A DNA stretch of 64,000 nt from Methanonatronarchaeum sp. AMET-Sl. GTDB lineage: Archaea; Halobacteriota; Methanonatronarchaeia; Methanonatronarchaeales; Methanonatronarchaeaceae. The notes beneath the pieces are model-generated. The model saw nothing but the letters and a program-made list of their open reading frames with translations, made no database searches and had not been told where the DNA came from. The stretch lies in contig NZ_CP122958.1 in assembly GCF_029854155.1 (NCBI RefSeq), forward strand, positions 1,226,001 through 1,290,000, in the 5' to 3' direction. Positions 44,043 through 52,731 of this stretch are shown here, one piece after another (the stretch's first letter is position 1; each line of letters begins with the position of its first letter). The translations under genes were made by a program, and so were the position numbers.

Positions 44043-44954
44043 TTATAGTGTTTTTAAAGTAACTTTATCTCCCTCTATCCTAATTTTGCCATTTATACAG
44101 AATTCCTTTGCTTCACATGAATCACTTTTCGGACAATTGCCTGTATTGGTATCTCTTTTTGTGCATCCATATTTAGATAGGTGCCAGAGAGGCTCATCCA
44201 CATCAAGGGCTACCATAGATCTGTCATCTATTGACAACCCTTCAACGCTTTTAGACCAAGCTTTTCTTACATATTCAAAAATTTCTTCAATTTTGCCACT
44301 GAAAGATGCTCTCAAAACACCTGTAGCAAAGGTAGCTCTAGCAACATGCCTATCTACGGGAATCGGGACCTTTTCTAGTTTTTTAATTTTTGTTATACCT
44401 ACATTATCCCTTAACATTCTGATCCAGAGAGGACCAATTTTTGGTCCTCTAAGATAGGGATAGTCGTTTCTATAGCTAGAACCTGTTTTATGTTTGTCTT
44501 TCCTCAAATGTTTCAAAATAGTCCTAGCATCCCATTCATTGCTCTTAAGAAAATTTCTGGGATCTCCTCCCCATTTTTTGTAAAAAGTTACACCTACTGT
44601 CCTCCAAATATAAAGATCTTGTTTAGGTCTTTTTGCCAATCCGTGTTTCTGCATATCCTTCTTAATCCTATCTCTCGAAACTTCATGAAGAGATTTTGGC
44701 TTGAAAAGATATCGTGTCTCAGGATCCTCATAGGTTTTTCTAGCACTGTCCCATAGCTTGTCAGCGTCACGAAGATAGTCTATCGAAACAGTAAGAGTTA
44801 TAAAGAGAAGATGCTCAAGAGAGCCTTCTTTTACTTTTTTGGGGACAATATCTTCAGGCATCTCGGTTTTTCCATGAATACCAGTAGTTGAAAAAGCTGA
44901 GCAAAGAAGATCAGCAATTTCCTCCCCTCTTTTTTGATCTATTTCAATATTCAT
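44043..44954 (-). CDS. HhH-GPD superfamily DNA glycosylase-like protein with C-terminal Cys cluster
   Basis: A 303-residue protein. The helix-hairpin-helix region is YPYLRGPKIGPLWIRMLRDN. It is followed by KVPIPVDRHVARATFA, whose Asp sits where the catalytic Asp of endonuclease III-type glycosylases lies. The C-terminus has four cysteines (GCTKRD..GNCPKSDSC..KEFC), spaced C-x9-C-x5-C-x5-C, a probable 4Fe-4S site although not the standard endonuclease III spacing. It would excise or probe modified bases. It lies tail to tail with the decayed nuclease and upstream of no house-keeping gene; 51 bases separate it from the DUF6884 gene. ATG at 44954; TTG at 44960 is possible. Confidence 0.68.
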   Translation of the reverse strand: MNIEIDQKRGEEIADLLCSAFSTTGIHGKTEMPEDIVPKKVKEGSLEHLLFITLTVSIDYLRDADKLWDSARKTYEDPETRYLFKPKSLHEVSRDRIKKDMQKHGLAKRPKQDLYIWRTVGVTFYKKWGGDPRNFLKSNEWDARTILKHLRKDKHKTGSSYRNDYPYLRGPKIGPLWIRMLRDNVGITKIKKLEKVPIPVDRHVARATFATGVLRASFSGKIEEIFEYVRKAWSKSVEGLSIDDRSMVALDVDEPLWHLSKYGCTKRDTNTGNCPKSDSCEAKEFCINGKIRIEGDKVTLKTL

Positions 44955-45004
44955 TTTCAATAAAAGTGATATAATTTTTGATTAAATACTATTTTTTATT
45001 TCAT

Positions 45005-45697
45005 TTACCATTCCATTATAGTAGCGTCTGTTCCTTCAAAAGCATCTTTAGTTTTTCTTTTATATACTTTATTTCCCAACACATATATTTCATGGAAATC
45101 CGATAGAGGTTTATTCTCCTCAAATCTTTTTTGGTTTCTAGCTTGTTGTTTCAAAGTTGTTTCTGAAACTGGACCTGAATTTAGATCCCCGAACTTTACA
45201 TCATAATTTGAGATAGGATGTTCAGGTTCTATAAAACCGTATCGTGCACTTAGAACAACCCATTTAGCATCCCCTTTATTTCCAAGTTTCTTTTTAGCAC
45301 TTGAAAAAGAACTCCCTCTATAAGCATCTTTTGCGGGAACAAAACGGGGCGCATCCGGCTCTTCATCCCAAATCTTAGTTTTTGTACAGCTAACGATGTA
45401 AAGAACATCATCCGAACTTTTTTTAATGTTGGATTCCTTTTCCAATAAATTGCTTACTTCTTTTATTTTATTTCTGGCTTTTTTCTTGAATTCAGACTTT
45501 GGATATTGTTCTTCTGCCTCTTTGAAGTAAGAAAAAGCTTTATCTAGTTTACCTTCTTCCATTGCAGCTTTTCCTAAATTAAAAGCTAAGTGTCCATCAT
45601 TTGGAAAGCTCTCTCGAAGCTCCTTTAAATGTTTATACGGATTATCCTTTTTCCAAGCTTTTTCTATATATTTATTAATTCTATTCCAATTTGGCAT
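45005..45697 (-). CDS. TPR-like plus DUF6884 (TGT/YaaA-like) domain protein
   Basis: A 230-residue protein. Residues about 15-75 look like one or two TPR-type helical hairpins (DGHLAFNLGKAAMEEGKLDK, AFSYFKEAEEQYP). The C-terminal domain starts VLYIVSCTKTKIWD, then AYRGSSFSSAKKKLG, KWVVLSARYGFIEPEHPISN and YEIYVLG-like strands, the pattern of DUF6884 and of the related domain in archaeosine/queuosine enzymes. Function is unknown; relatives occur on phages and defence islands. ATG at 45697 with GAAGGC upstream is preferred to 45760. It runs in the same direction as the HhH-GPD gene, probably as a two-gene operon. Confidence 0.65.
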   Translation of the reverse strand: MPNWNRINKYIEKAWKKDNPYKHLKELRESFPNDGHLAFNLGKAAMEEGKLDKAFSYFKEAEEQYPKSEFKKKARNKIKEVSNLLEKESNIKKSSDDVLYIVSCTKTKIWDEEPDAPRFVPAKDAYRGSSFSSAKKKLGNKGDAKWVVLSARYGFIEPEHPISNYDVKFGDLNSGPVSETTLKQQARNQKRFEENKPLSDFHEIYVLGNKVYKRKTKDAFEGTDATIMEW

Positions 45698-45981
45698 AAT
45701 TAAGCCTTCTATAAAAAGTTTATAATAAATCTTTTTTATTTCAATTAACGCCCTTTGCATCCTTAGTATAATTTTATTGTATAAATCACAAAAAAATCAG
45801 AATGACAAAGATAACTCTTAATAGCCAAAGAAAGTATCTATTTGAACAACAAGAAAACAGGTACAGAATAAAACCAAAAAAAGACAAATTAATTTGGATA
45901 TGGATATTTAATTTTTTTATTAAGATTTATCATTTGAACGAAAGATTTTTCTGGTTTGTTTTATAACTCCTATTTGTTGTC
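45698..45981. promoter_or_regulatory. Divergent promoter region of the candidate defence block
   Basis: About 280 AT-rich bases separate the minus-strand glycosylase/DUF6884 pair from the plus-strand AddB-like run. TATTTAATTTTTTTA-like stretches near 45905-45925 could serve as TATA boxes. A shared promoter region would let both operons respond together. Confidence 0.4.
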
Positions 45982-48900
45982 ATGAATGGAGACAATTTAG
46001 ATTTAGTTTTAAATAAAAATCATCCTCAGGATCATTTGTTGGAGTTTGCAGAAAGCTTAGATGGTGATTTAGAGATTGATTTTAAAAATCGTTTTTTGTT
46101 TATTCTTCCTGATGGGATTTCGATTAGGAATGCTAGACATTTAGTGTCTAGAGAGTATCCCTCGGCAAATGAAAAAATAAAATATACAACGTTTGAAAGA
46201 ATGGCTAAGAAGATACTTAGCGAACGTGTTAGTTCGCCTAGTATTCTAGAGGGATATTATCTAAATACTCTTTTAACAAGAGCTATTAATGAACTCTCAG
46301 GGGATAATGAGAAAGCTAGGAAAATTAATGACATATTGAAAAACTTTGAAAGGTCTTCTGGTAGACCTCGAGAAAGATGTTCATTAGTTGATAATCTTTC
46401 CGCTGAGTTTAATGAATTTTTAAGAGCAGTGTATCCACCTTCAATTCATTCTGGAGACTCTGATTATTTAAGTAGATTAAAAAAGATTAATCAATCGATT
46501 GATATAGAGTACGAAAAAAACCAGAATAAAATAGCTCTAGAGTTTTATAAAAAAATAGAGGAAGAAATCAGGAGTAAGGCTGAAGAGACCTTAGGTCAAG
46601 ACCGCCATTATCTTTCAAGAGCACACTTAGTTTCTGAGGCAAATGAAAAAATTAAATCTGGTGAAATTGATTTAAAAGATGTTTTTCCAAACATAAATGA
46701 CATAAAGATTTCTGCTATCACTGTTTTTGATACAACCATATTCCAATTTGTTAAAACCCTGTCTAAATATTTCAATTTAGAAATAGTGGTTACTGAAGGA
46801 AGTCATGATAGAATTAAAAAAAGGTTTCAAAAAAACGATACTTTAGAACCTAATTTTTTAGATAATGATACTGGAGATGTGAATAAAGAAATCGAGAAGT
46901 GGGAGATACCTACCTCTAGGCAGGAGGTGGATTTTGTTGCCTCTTTATTGAGAAGCAGAGAAGACATGGACCCTAAGAACACAATAGTAATCGCTAGAGA
47001 TACCTCTAAGTATCTTCCCTATGCCCGCAGGATCTTATCTGACTATGGATTTTCCCATCATGTCGAAACAAGAAGAAACTTATCGACCTCTATTCCGTTT
47101 AGATTAGTAAATTCTTTGTTTAACATACTTCAGGAAGATGAATGGTCAGTTGAAGATATTTCTAATCCTCTTAGACTTGGGTTCATTATAGAGATGGATA
47201 GTGGCAAGAGGCTTTTATCTGATAGGTCCTTTTTAATGGTTGAGTATTGGCTAAACCGAAAAATAGGTCGAAACAAGGAAAAAGAAACACCCCTTGGATG
47301 GATGGAGAAGTTTAGAAACAGTTCAAGCATCAGGAAATATATAAATCAATTATATAATTGGAAGAATGAGGTCACACCTGAAAATATTGATGAGAAATTA
47401 ATAAAAAAACTTGACGAGTTTCAAATTAAAACTACCTACTATAGAAAGCAGCTTGGCGGGAGAAATGGTTTAGATCCAGCAACAAATAGTCGGACAAGAG
47501 TAACCGATGAACACTTAAATGCGGATGTCGAGAGAGTAATAGCTTTGATTAGGCGAGCAAATGAATTCTCTCAATACCTAGCAAATCTAGAAGATAGAGA
47601 CAACAAAACTATATTTGATTTTATAAGAGCATTCTGGATAATTGGAGGAGCATCAACCTACGGTAAAAAAAGAAGAGATAAACAAGCTATAAAGTTTGTT
47701 GACGCTGCCAACTCTTACTTTTTACCTCAAGAAAACCGCATTATTTTAGGTATGAATGCCGATACATTCCCTAGAAAACCACCTGAAACATTTCTATTCT
47801 CCAAAGATTTCGTAAGAAAAATTAATAATTTCTCTGTTAACAAAGGAAATGGTGACCTATACTTCCAATCTGCTGAAACAGATTTCGAAAACGAAGAAGA
47901 CTTTTTCAATGCAGCCCTTGGAAGAATAAATGAAAAAATATCAATATACCAGGTTAATCCATACTTAGACGAAAGAGGACATAGAAATAGATGGTCAATA
48001 TTCTCAGACGAGGATGAAGCCATACACATAAAACCCTCCGATTTTTATTTCGAAAATAATAAAAAATGTGATATCACCCCCAGCTATGCCTACAACCAAA
48101 AATCAGCTTGGAGCAAACAAATCTCCAACTACAGATTCTCCAAAAATAATGAAAATTCTACCAGTTTTATTAACAGTCCGTATGAAAAATATAATCCACT
48201 TGAAACTCGTTTAGAAAAGTTCAAGAATAGAGTTATCAGTTCAGAAGAAACAATAAATTTGCCTGATATAAACAAAGAAGAATATCTTAAGGAATTCATT
48301 CAGGATTTTGAAAATATTAAAAAAGTACCTGCACATGAACTGGATCTTTGGAGAGAATGTGAATTAAAGCATTACTTTTATTATTTCGTTTTTTATCAGA
48401 GATATTGGAAGAAAAACCAAAACACAGATATCAAAAACATAAAGATAGGATCTAGATATTTCATACCTAATTTTTGGGATGATTTCCAAATTGGAAAAGT
48501 ACCTGAGAGGCTAATGCGGTGTTATATATCCACTGATGAATGTAAATTGTTCAAAACATATATAGACAAATTCATCGAAAATGAAAAAATTTCAAATGAT
48601 GAAGTTTATGATGAAAAGGCTAGAAGAGTTACTAAAAGAAATATAGTTAAACTATTGAAATTCCTAGATAATTCTAATATTGAGGTAGTTGATTTTGAAA
48701 ACGAATGGACTAAGTCTAACTCTAAGGATTTTGTCAGTCCACCGAGATTAAAAGTTAGTGAAGGAAATGTTAAATACTATAATATTGCTAGATACAATAC
48801 CTACATCCTGTCAGATTTAGATGAAAACTTAAAGAACTTTAAGACATTTCAACAGGCTAGATATCTTCATCATTTATTAGTTCCATCAGAAAATAACCCT

Positions 48901-49065
48901 AAAAAAGACACTCCTTTTTACTTTAAATTAAATTTAGATGATCATATTTCAGAATATAAGCAACGTATAAGAGTTGATAAACAGGCAACTGGTTTTAAAG
49001 ATAGTGATAAATGTAAGAATTGTGTATATAACAGGTTATGTGGGTGGTGGGGTTTTGATGAATAA
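45982..49065 (+). CDS. AddB/RexB-like protein with Fe-S-type C-terminal cysteines
   Basis: A 1027-residue protein. The N-terminus (RFLFILPDGISIRNARHLVS, YTTFERMAKKIL) and middle (DFVASLLRSREDMDPKNTIV) look like the inactive helicase half of AddB. Near residue 790 HELDLWRECELKHYFYYFVF matches the start of AddB/Cas4-type nuclease domains with its first Cys, and the protein ends in CKNCVYNRLCGWW, the three remaining Fe-S cysteines. Between them I cannot find the usual DRID...DYK catalytic residues, so this nuclease may be inactive. It overlaps the helicase gene by 8 bases, so the two proteins probably form an AddAB-like complex for resecting or destroying DNA ends. Confidence 0.8.
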   Translation: MNGDNLDLVLNKNHPQDHLLEFAESLDGDLEIDFKNRFLFILPDGISIRNARHLVSREYPSANEKIKYTTFERMAKKILSERVSSPSILEGYYLNTLLTRAINELSGDNEKARKINDILKNFERSSGRPRERCSLVDNLSAEFNEFLRAVYPPSIHSGDSDYLSRLKKINQSIDIEYEKNQNKIALEFYKKIEEEIRSKAEETLGQDRHYLSRAHLVSEANEKIKSGEIDLKDVFPNINDIKISAITVFDTTIFQFVKTLSKYFNLEIVVTEGSHDRIKKRFQKNDTLEPNFLDNDTGDVNKEIEKWEIPTSRQEVDFVASLLRSREDMDPKNTIVIARDTSKYLPYARRILSDYGFSHHVETRRNLSTSIPFRLVNSLFNILQEDEWSVEDISNPLRLGFIIEMDSGKRLLSDRSFLMVEYWLNRKIGRNKEKETPLGWMEKFRNSSSIRKYINQLYNWKNEVTPENIDEKLIKKLDEFQIKTTYYRKQLGGRNGLDPATNSRTRVTDEHLNADVERVIALIRRANEFSQYLANLEDRDNKTIFDFIRAFWIIGGASTYGKKRRDKQAIKFVDAANSYFLPQENRIILGMNADTFPRKPPETFLFSKDFVRKINNFSVNKGNGDLYFQSAETDFENEEDFFNAALGRINEKISIYQVNPYLDERGHRNRWSIFSDEDEAIHIKPSDFYFENNKKCDITPSYAYNQKSAWSKQISNYRFSKNNENSTSFINSPYEKYNPLETRLEKFKNRVISSEETINLPDINKEEYLKEFIQDFENIKKVPAHELDLWRECELKHYFYYFVFYQRYWKKNQNTDIKNIKIGSRYFIPNFWDDFQIGKVPERLMRCYISTDECKLFKTYIDKFIENEKISNDEVYDEKARRVTKRNIVKLLKFLDNSNIEVVDFENEWTKSNSKDFVSPPRLKVSEGNVKYYNIARYNTYILSDLDENLKNFKTFQQARYLHHLLVPSENNPKKDTPFYFKLNLDDHISEYKQRIRVDKQATGFKDSDKCKNCVYNRLCGWWGFDE

Positions 49066-52000
49066 GGATTTGGAGATTGAACGTTTTTTTAGGGAGAATA
49101 ATGAGATTAACAAACCTAATGAAGGGCAGATAGAAGTTTTAAACTCTTTATTTAAAAGGGAAAATGGGAAGGTTCTGGTTAGTGCAGGGGCTGGTACTGG
49201 AAAAACCCATACTATGGTTTATTGTATACTAGAAGCTATAATCCGTTTAAAAAAGGGAGATAAAAAGGATAAATCAGAAAATCCCTTTGATGAAATACTT
49301 GTAGTTACTTTTACTGTTGAAGCTGCTAGGGATTTGAAAACCGAAATCTTAAATGTTATTCAAAAAATTGAAAGAGAAATCAATGATTTTGAAAGTCTGT
49401 TCAATTGTAGTGCTAAGAAATTAAAAAGGCAGTTAGAAAACGAATCTTGGATTTCAACAATAGATGCTTTTACGAGGAAAATAATAGAAGGTGAACAAGT
49501 AAATGTTGGTTTAGGAGGTATAGATGAAAATCCTGATCAATATGAACTTAATCAAATTCAAGAAAAAATTGTTAATGAAATTAGAGAAGAAGTGAATCCT
49601 GAAACAATCAATTATCTTGATGATGTTTTACCAAGCACTAATTTTGAAGACGGTTGGGAAGAGGCAATATGGGAGATATTAAGGAAAGCTAGAGAGCTTA
49701 ATAAAAATACTAGTGAAATTTTTAAAAAAGCATCAGACACATTGGAAACTGAATTTTTCATTGGGATAGATCCTACCAATAATATTTCTGAAGAGGATAT
49801 CAGAAAAATTAACAAATATATCACTCCTCATCGAAACGAGTATATTTCTAAAGATGAATTGAAAAACTTTTATTTAGATTATAAGTTTTTTCTTGAGAAA
49901 TTGAAAGAAGTCTCAATTGAAGCCGCTAAAAAATATGATAGTATAACAAAGCCGAAAGGAAAGTTAACATACGAAGATGCTAGGTATCATATAATAAACC
50001 ATCTTGAAGAAGGTAACGATTCAGTTAAAGAAGGGTTTGATTATGTTTTCGTTGATGAATTTCAAGATACAAGTTATATCCAATGTGAACTTATAAAACA
50101 CTTTATAAGTAAAGACACGAGAGTAGCTTTAATTGGCGATGTAAGACAGAGTATATATCAATGGAGAGATGCAGATCCTAGAATATTCTCTCAAATGCTT
50201 GGTAAAGAAAAAATAGATAGATTTGGAGTTGGAAACTTTGAAACAAAAAATTTAGAGGTTAATTATAGATCCAACCCAGATATTTTAAAATTTGTAAATA
50301 ATCTATTTGGAGAACATCCAAATTCAATTTTTAATGCCCCTGCTAAAACAGGAGGAATCTCTCTACCTACAAACGACTTAAAATCGCCCAAAAAACGAAA
50401 GAACGAGGAAAAAAAGCTAGATGAATCTAAAATCCATTTATACTGTTCAGAACATACTACTACCGATAACTTCTGTCGAGATTGGGCTAATGAAATAGCA
50501 AAAACCTTATTAAAAATCAAAAAAGGAGAATTGGATTTAAAAATATATGAAGGGGGAAAAAGTGAAGGAGAAAGTTCATTTAGAAACGCAGAAATAGGTG
50601 ACTGCTGGATTTTAATGCCTACGAGAACAAAATGGGATGTTCTAAAAAGAAATCTGAATGATAGAAACATAGAGTATGTTATGGTCAGAGAAGATGGTCT
50701 TTTCCAAAAGTCTCCATCTGTAGGCGTAATAATTGATATTTTAAATTGGATTAAAAATCCATATGATTTTCAAGCACTTAGCCGCATATTAAGGTCTCCT
50801 TTATTCGCTTTAGAGGATAAAAGCTTACGATTTATTGCCAAAAAAGATTTTAATTTATTTGATGTATGTAGAGAATCTCCTGATTTTCTTAATGAAAGAG
50901 ATCTTTATGAATTGAACAAACTTATTGAACTTAGAGAAGAACTTAGATGGAGAAGAGAAGGCAGAAAATCAAGATTAATTGAATCAATTTTAGATTTTTC
51001 TTTTTTTGATAATGTAATTCAAATTTGGAGAGAGGGAGACCAAGAGATAGCTAATATTAGGCAGTTTCAAGAAATTATAGATGAATGGGAGGATGATAGT
51101 CTACTTTCTTACTCCGAATTTTTAGATAGAATTAATTTCTTTAGAGAAGAAGGTGGCGGCTATAACTTCGCATCATTAGCTGATCAAGAAGACAAAGATG
51201 CTGTAAAAATCACAACTGTTCATTCATCAAAAGGACTTGGATTCCCTGTGGAGTTCATATATTATCCCGAACGAAATCTGTATTGGTCTATAAGAGCACA
51301 TGAAAAGTATTCAGAAGGAATCAATATCAAAAACAAGAATAATGAAGATATATTTGCTACATTTTTTATAGATCAATTCACTCCAAGTAATGCAGTGGAG
51401 CCTAAACCCAAGGCCGCAATAAGTGGAACTAAAAATGGAATTTTTGATTGGATGGTCTCCGAAGATTTTTCTGAGCAATATAGATTACTATATGTTGCTT
51501 TGACTAGAGCAAAAGACCATCTATTCATACCTAAAAAAGATGAATCCACTGATAATTCAGCAAGTTGGGAGAGGGAGTATGGCAATAGATTTGAAGAAGA
51601 TTATTTCTTTCTTGAAGAGTTAGATATCGAAGAGATATATGAGACAGATGAATACAAAGAAGAAATAGAGCCTAAACTTGAGGATCCTATTAAAGAAAGG
51701 CCTAAACTAGAGAATTTCATACCTGAAGGAGTGACAGCAACACACATATATGACCTGGAAATTTGTCCACGGCTTTACCAATTTATAGAGTTAGAAAAAA
51801 TCCATGGTAAAAGGGATTGTGAAGGGAAGAAAAGGACCGAAGCAACGGTATTTGGTTCATACCTACATTCAGCCCTCGAAATTAACAATTTAAAAAATAA
51901 AGAATTAAACCTAAGTTTTTTAGAAACCTACAACCGAAAAGAAGAAATAAAAAAATCTATGAAATCATTTTATAACTCTAAAGTCTATGAAGCCCTAGAT

Positions 52001-52444
52001 ATTAAAGATAAAACAATTAAGAAGGAAAAAGAACTACTCTACCCAATAAAAATCGGTGAAGATAAAATATTGGTAGAAGGTAAAGTAGATCTTATAACAG
52101 TGGACAATAAAGGAAACATCTCGATTTTTGACTACAAAACAACACCAAATAAAAAAGAATCCTACCACCAAAAACACGAAGAATATCAACTACTTACATA
52201 CAAATGGCTAATCACTAATCTATATCCAAAAAACAATATAAAAAACCTTGAAATCCTTCGTTATGACTCTGAAAAGGAAAAATGGAATTCCGAAGAAGTA
52301 GAAGGAGATGTATCCGAAATTACTAAAACTTTAAAACAAAACATTCCAATCAAGACAGATAAAAATGGATTAAAAGGAAAATTTGGCAAAATAAATCATT
52401 GTGAGAAATGTAGATATAAAGGAATTTGTAGAGACCTATCTTAA
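49058..52444 (+). CDS. AddA-like UvrD-family helicase with C-terminal PD-(D/E)XK nuclease
   Basis: A 1128-residue helicase-nuclease. Walker A is VLVSAGAGTGKTHTMVYCIL, Walker B is VFVDEFQDTSYIQ, motif III is LIGDVRQSIYQWRDADP, motif IV is LEVNYRSNPDILKF, and motifs V-VI are ITTVHSSKGLGFPVEFIYYP and RLLYVALTRAKDHL. The C-terminal nuclease has LVEGKVDLIT..NISIFDYKTT (the Asp and D-x-K), EYQLLTYKW, and the Fe-S cysteines ICPRLY plus CEKCRYKGIC at the end. ATG at 49058 lies inside the end of the AddB-like gene; the longer upstream frame is not expected to be used. All motifs look intact. Confidence 0.9.
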   Translation: MNKDLEIERFFRENNEINKPNEGQIEVLNSLFKRENGKVLVSAGAGTGKTHTMVYCILEAIIRLKKGDKKDKSENPFDEILVVTFTVEAARDLKTEILNVIQKIEREINDFESLFNCSAKKLKRQLENESWISTIDAFTRKIIEGEQVNVGLGGIDENPDQYELNQIQEKIVNEIREEVNPETINYLDDVLPSTNFEDGWEEAIWEILRKARELNKNTSEIFKKASDTLETEFFIGIDPTNNISEEDIRKINKYITPHRNEYISKDELKNFYLDYKFFLEKLKEVSIEAAKKYDSITKPKGKLTYEDARYHIINHLEEGNDSVKEGFDYVFVDEFQDTSYIQCELIKHFISKDTRVALIGDVRQSIYQWRDADPRIFSQMLGKEKIDRFGVGNFETKNLEVNYRSNPDILKFVNNLFGEHPNSIFNAPAKTGGISLPTNDLKSPKKRKNEEKKLDESKIHLYCSEHTTTDNFCRDWANEIAKTLLKIKKGELDLKIYEGGKSEGESSFRNAEIGDCWILMPTRTKWDVLKRNLNDRNIEYVMVREDGLFQKSPSVGVIIDILNWIKNPYDFQALSRILRSPLFALEDKSLRFIAKKDFNLFDVCRESPDFLNERDLYELNKLIELREELRWRREGRKSRLIESILDFSFFDNVIQIWREGDQEIANIRQFQEIIDEWEDDSLLSYSEFLDRINFFREEGGGYNFASLADQEDKDAVKITTVHSSKGLGFPVEFIYYPERNLYWSIRAHEKYSEGINIKNKNNEDIFATFFIDQFTPSNAVEPKPKAAISGTKNGIFDWMVSEDFSEQYRLLYVALTRAKDHLFIPKKDESTDNSASWEREYGNRFEEDYFFLEELDIEEIYETDEYKEEIEPKLEDPIKERPKLENFIPEGVTATHIYDLEICPRLYQFIELEKIHGKRDCEGKKRTEATVFGSYLHSALEINNLKNKELNLSFLETYNRKEEIKKSMKSFYNSKVYEALDIKDKTIKKEKELLYPIKIGEDKILVEGKVDLITVDNKGNISIFDYKTTPNKKESYHQKHEEYQLLTYKWLITNLYPKNNIKNLEILRYDSEKEKWNSEEVEGDVSEITKTLKQNIPIKTDKNGLKGKFGKINHCEKCRYKGICRDLS

Positions 52445-52731
52445 TTCTTTTCTATAAAATTTTATTATTTATCTAGCTATTTTGTATTTCAAAAAAACCA
52501 TTTAAACCTTTAACGTGAAATAGACCAAATAAAGTAAACTATTTCAAATTTAAAAAAAATAATTATTGTTAAAATACTAATTAGTTGAATTAAATTGATT
52601 TAATGTTGATTAAGTTACCTAAATATATTTTTTTAGTATATAACCTTTCAAATAGGTATGAATTTAAATTATTAAATAAAAAGTTATTTAATTAATAGGA
52701 ATCTTAAGATTTAATGTCTTATTAAATCGAG

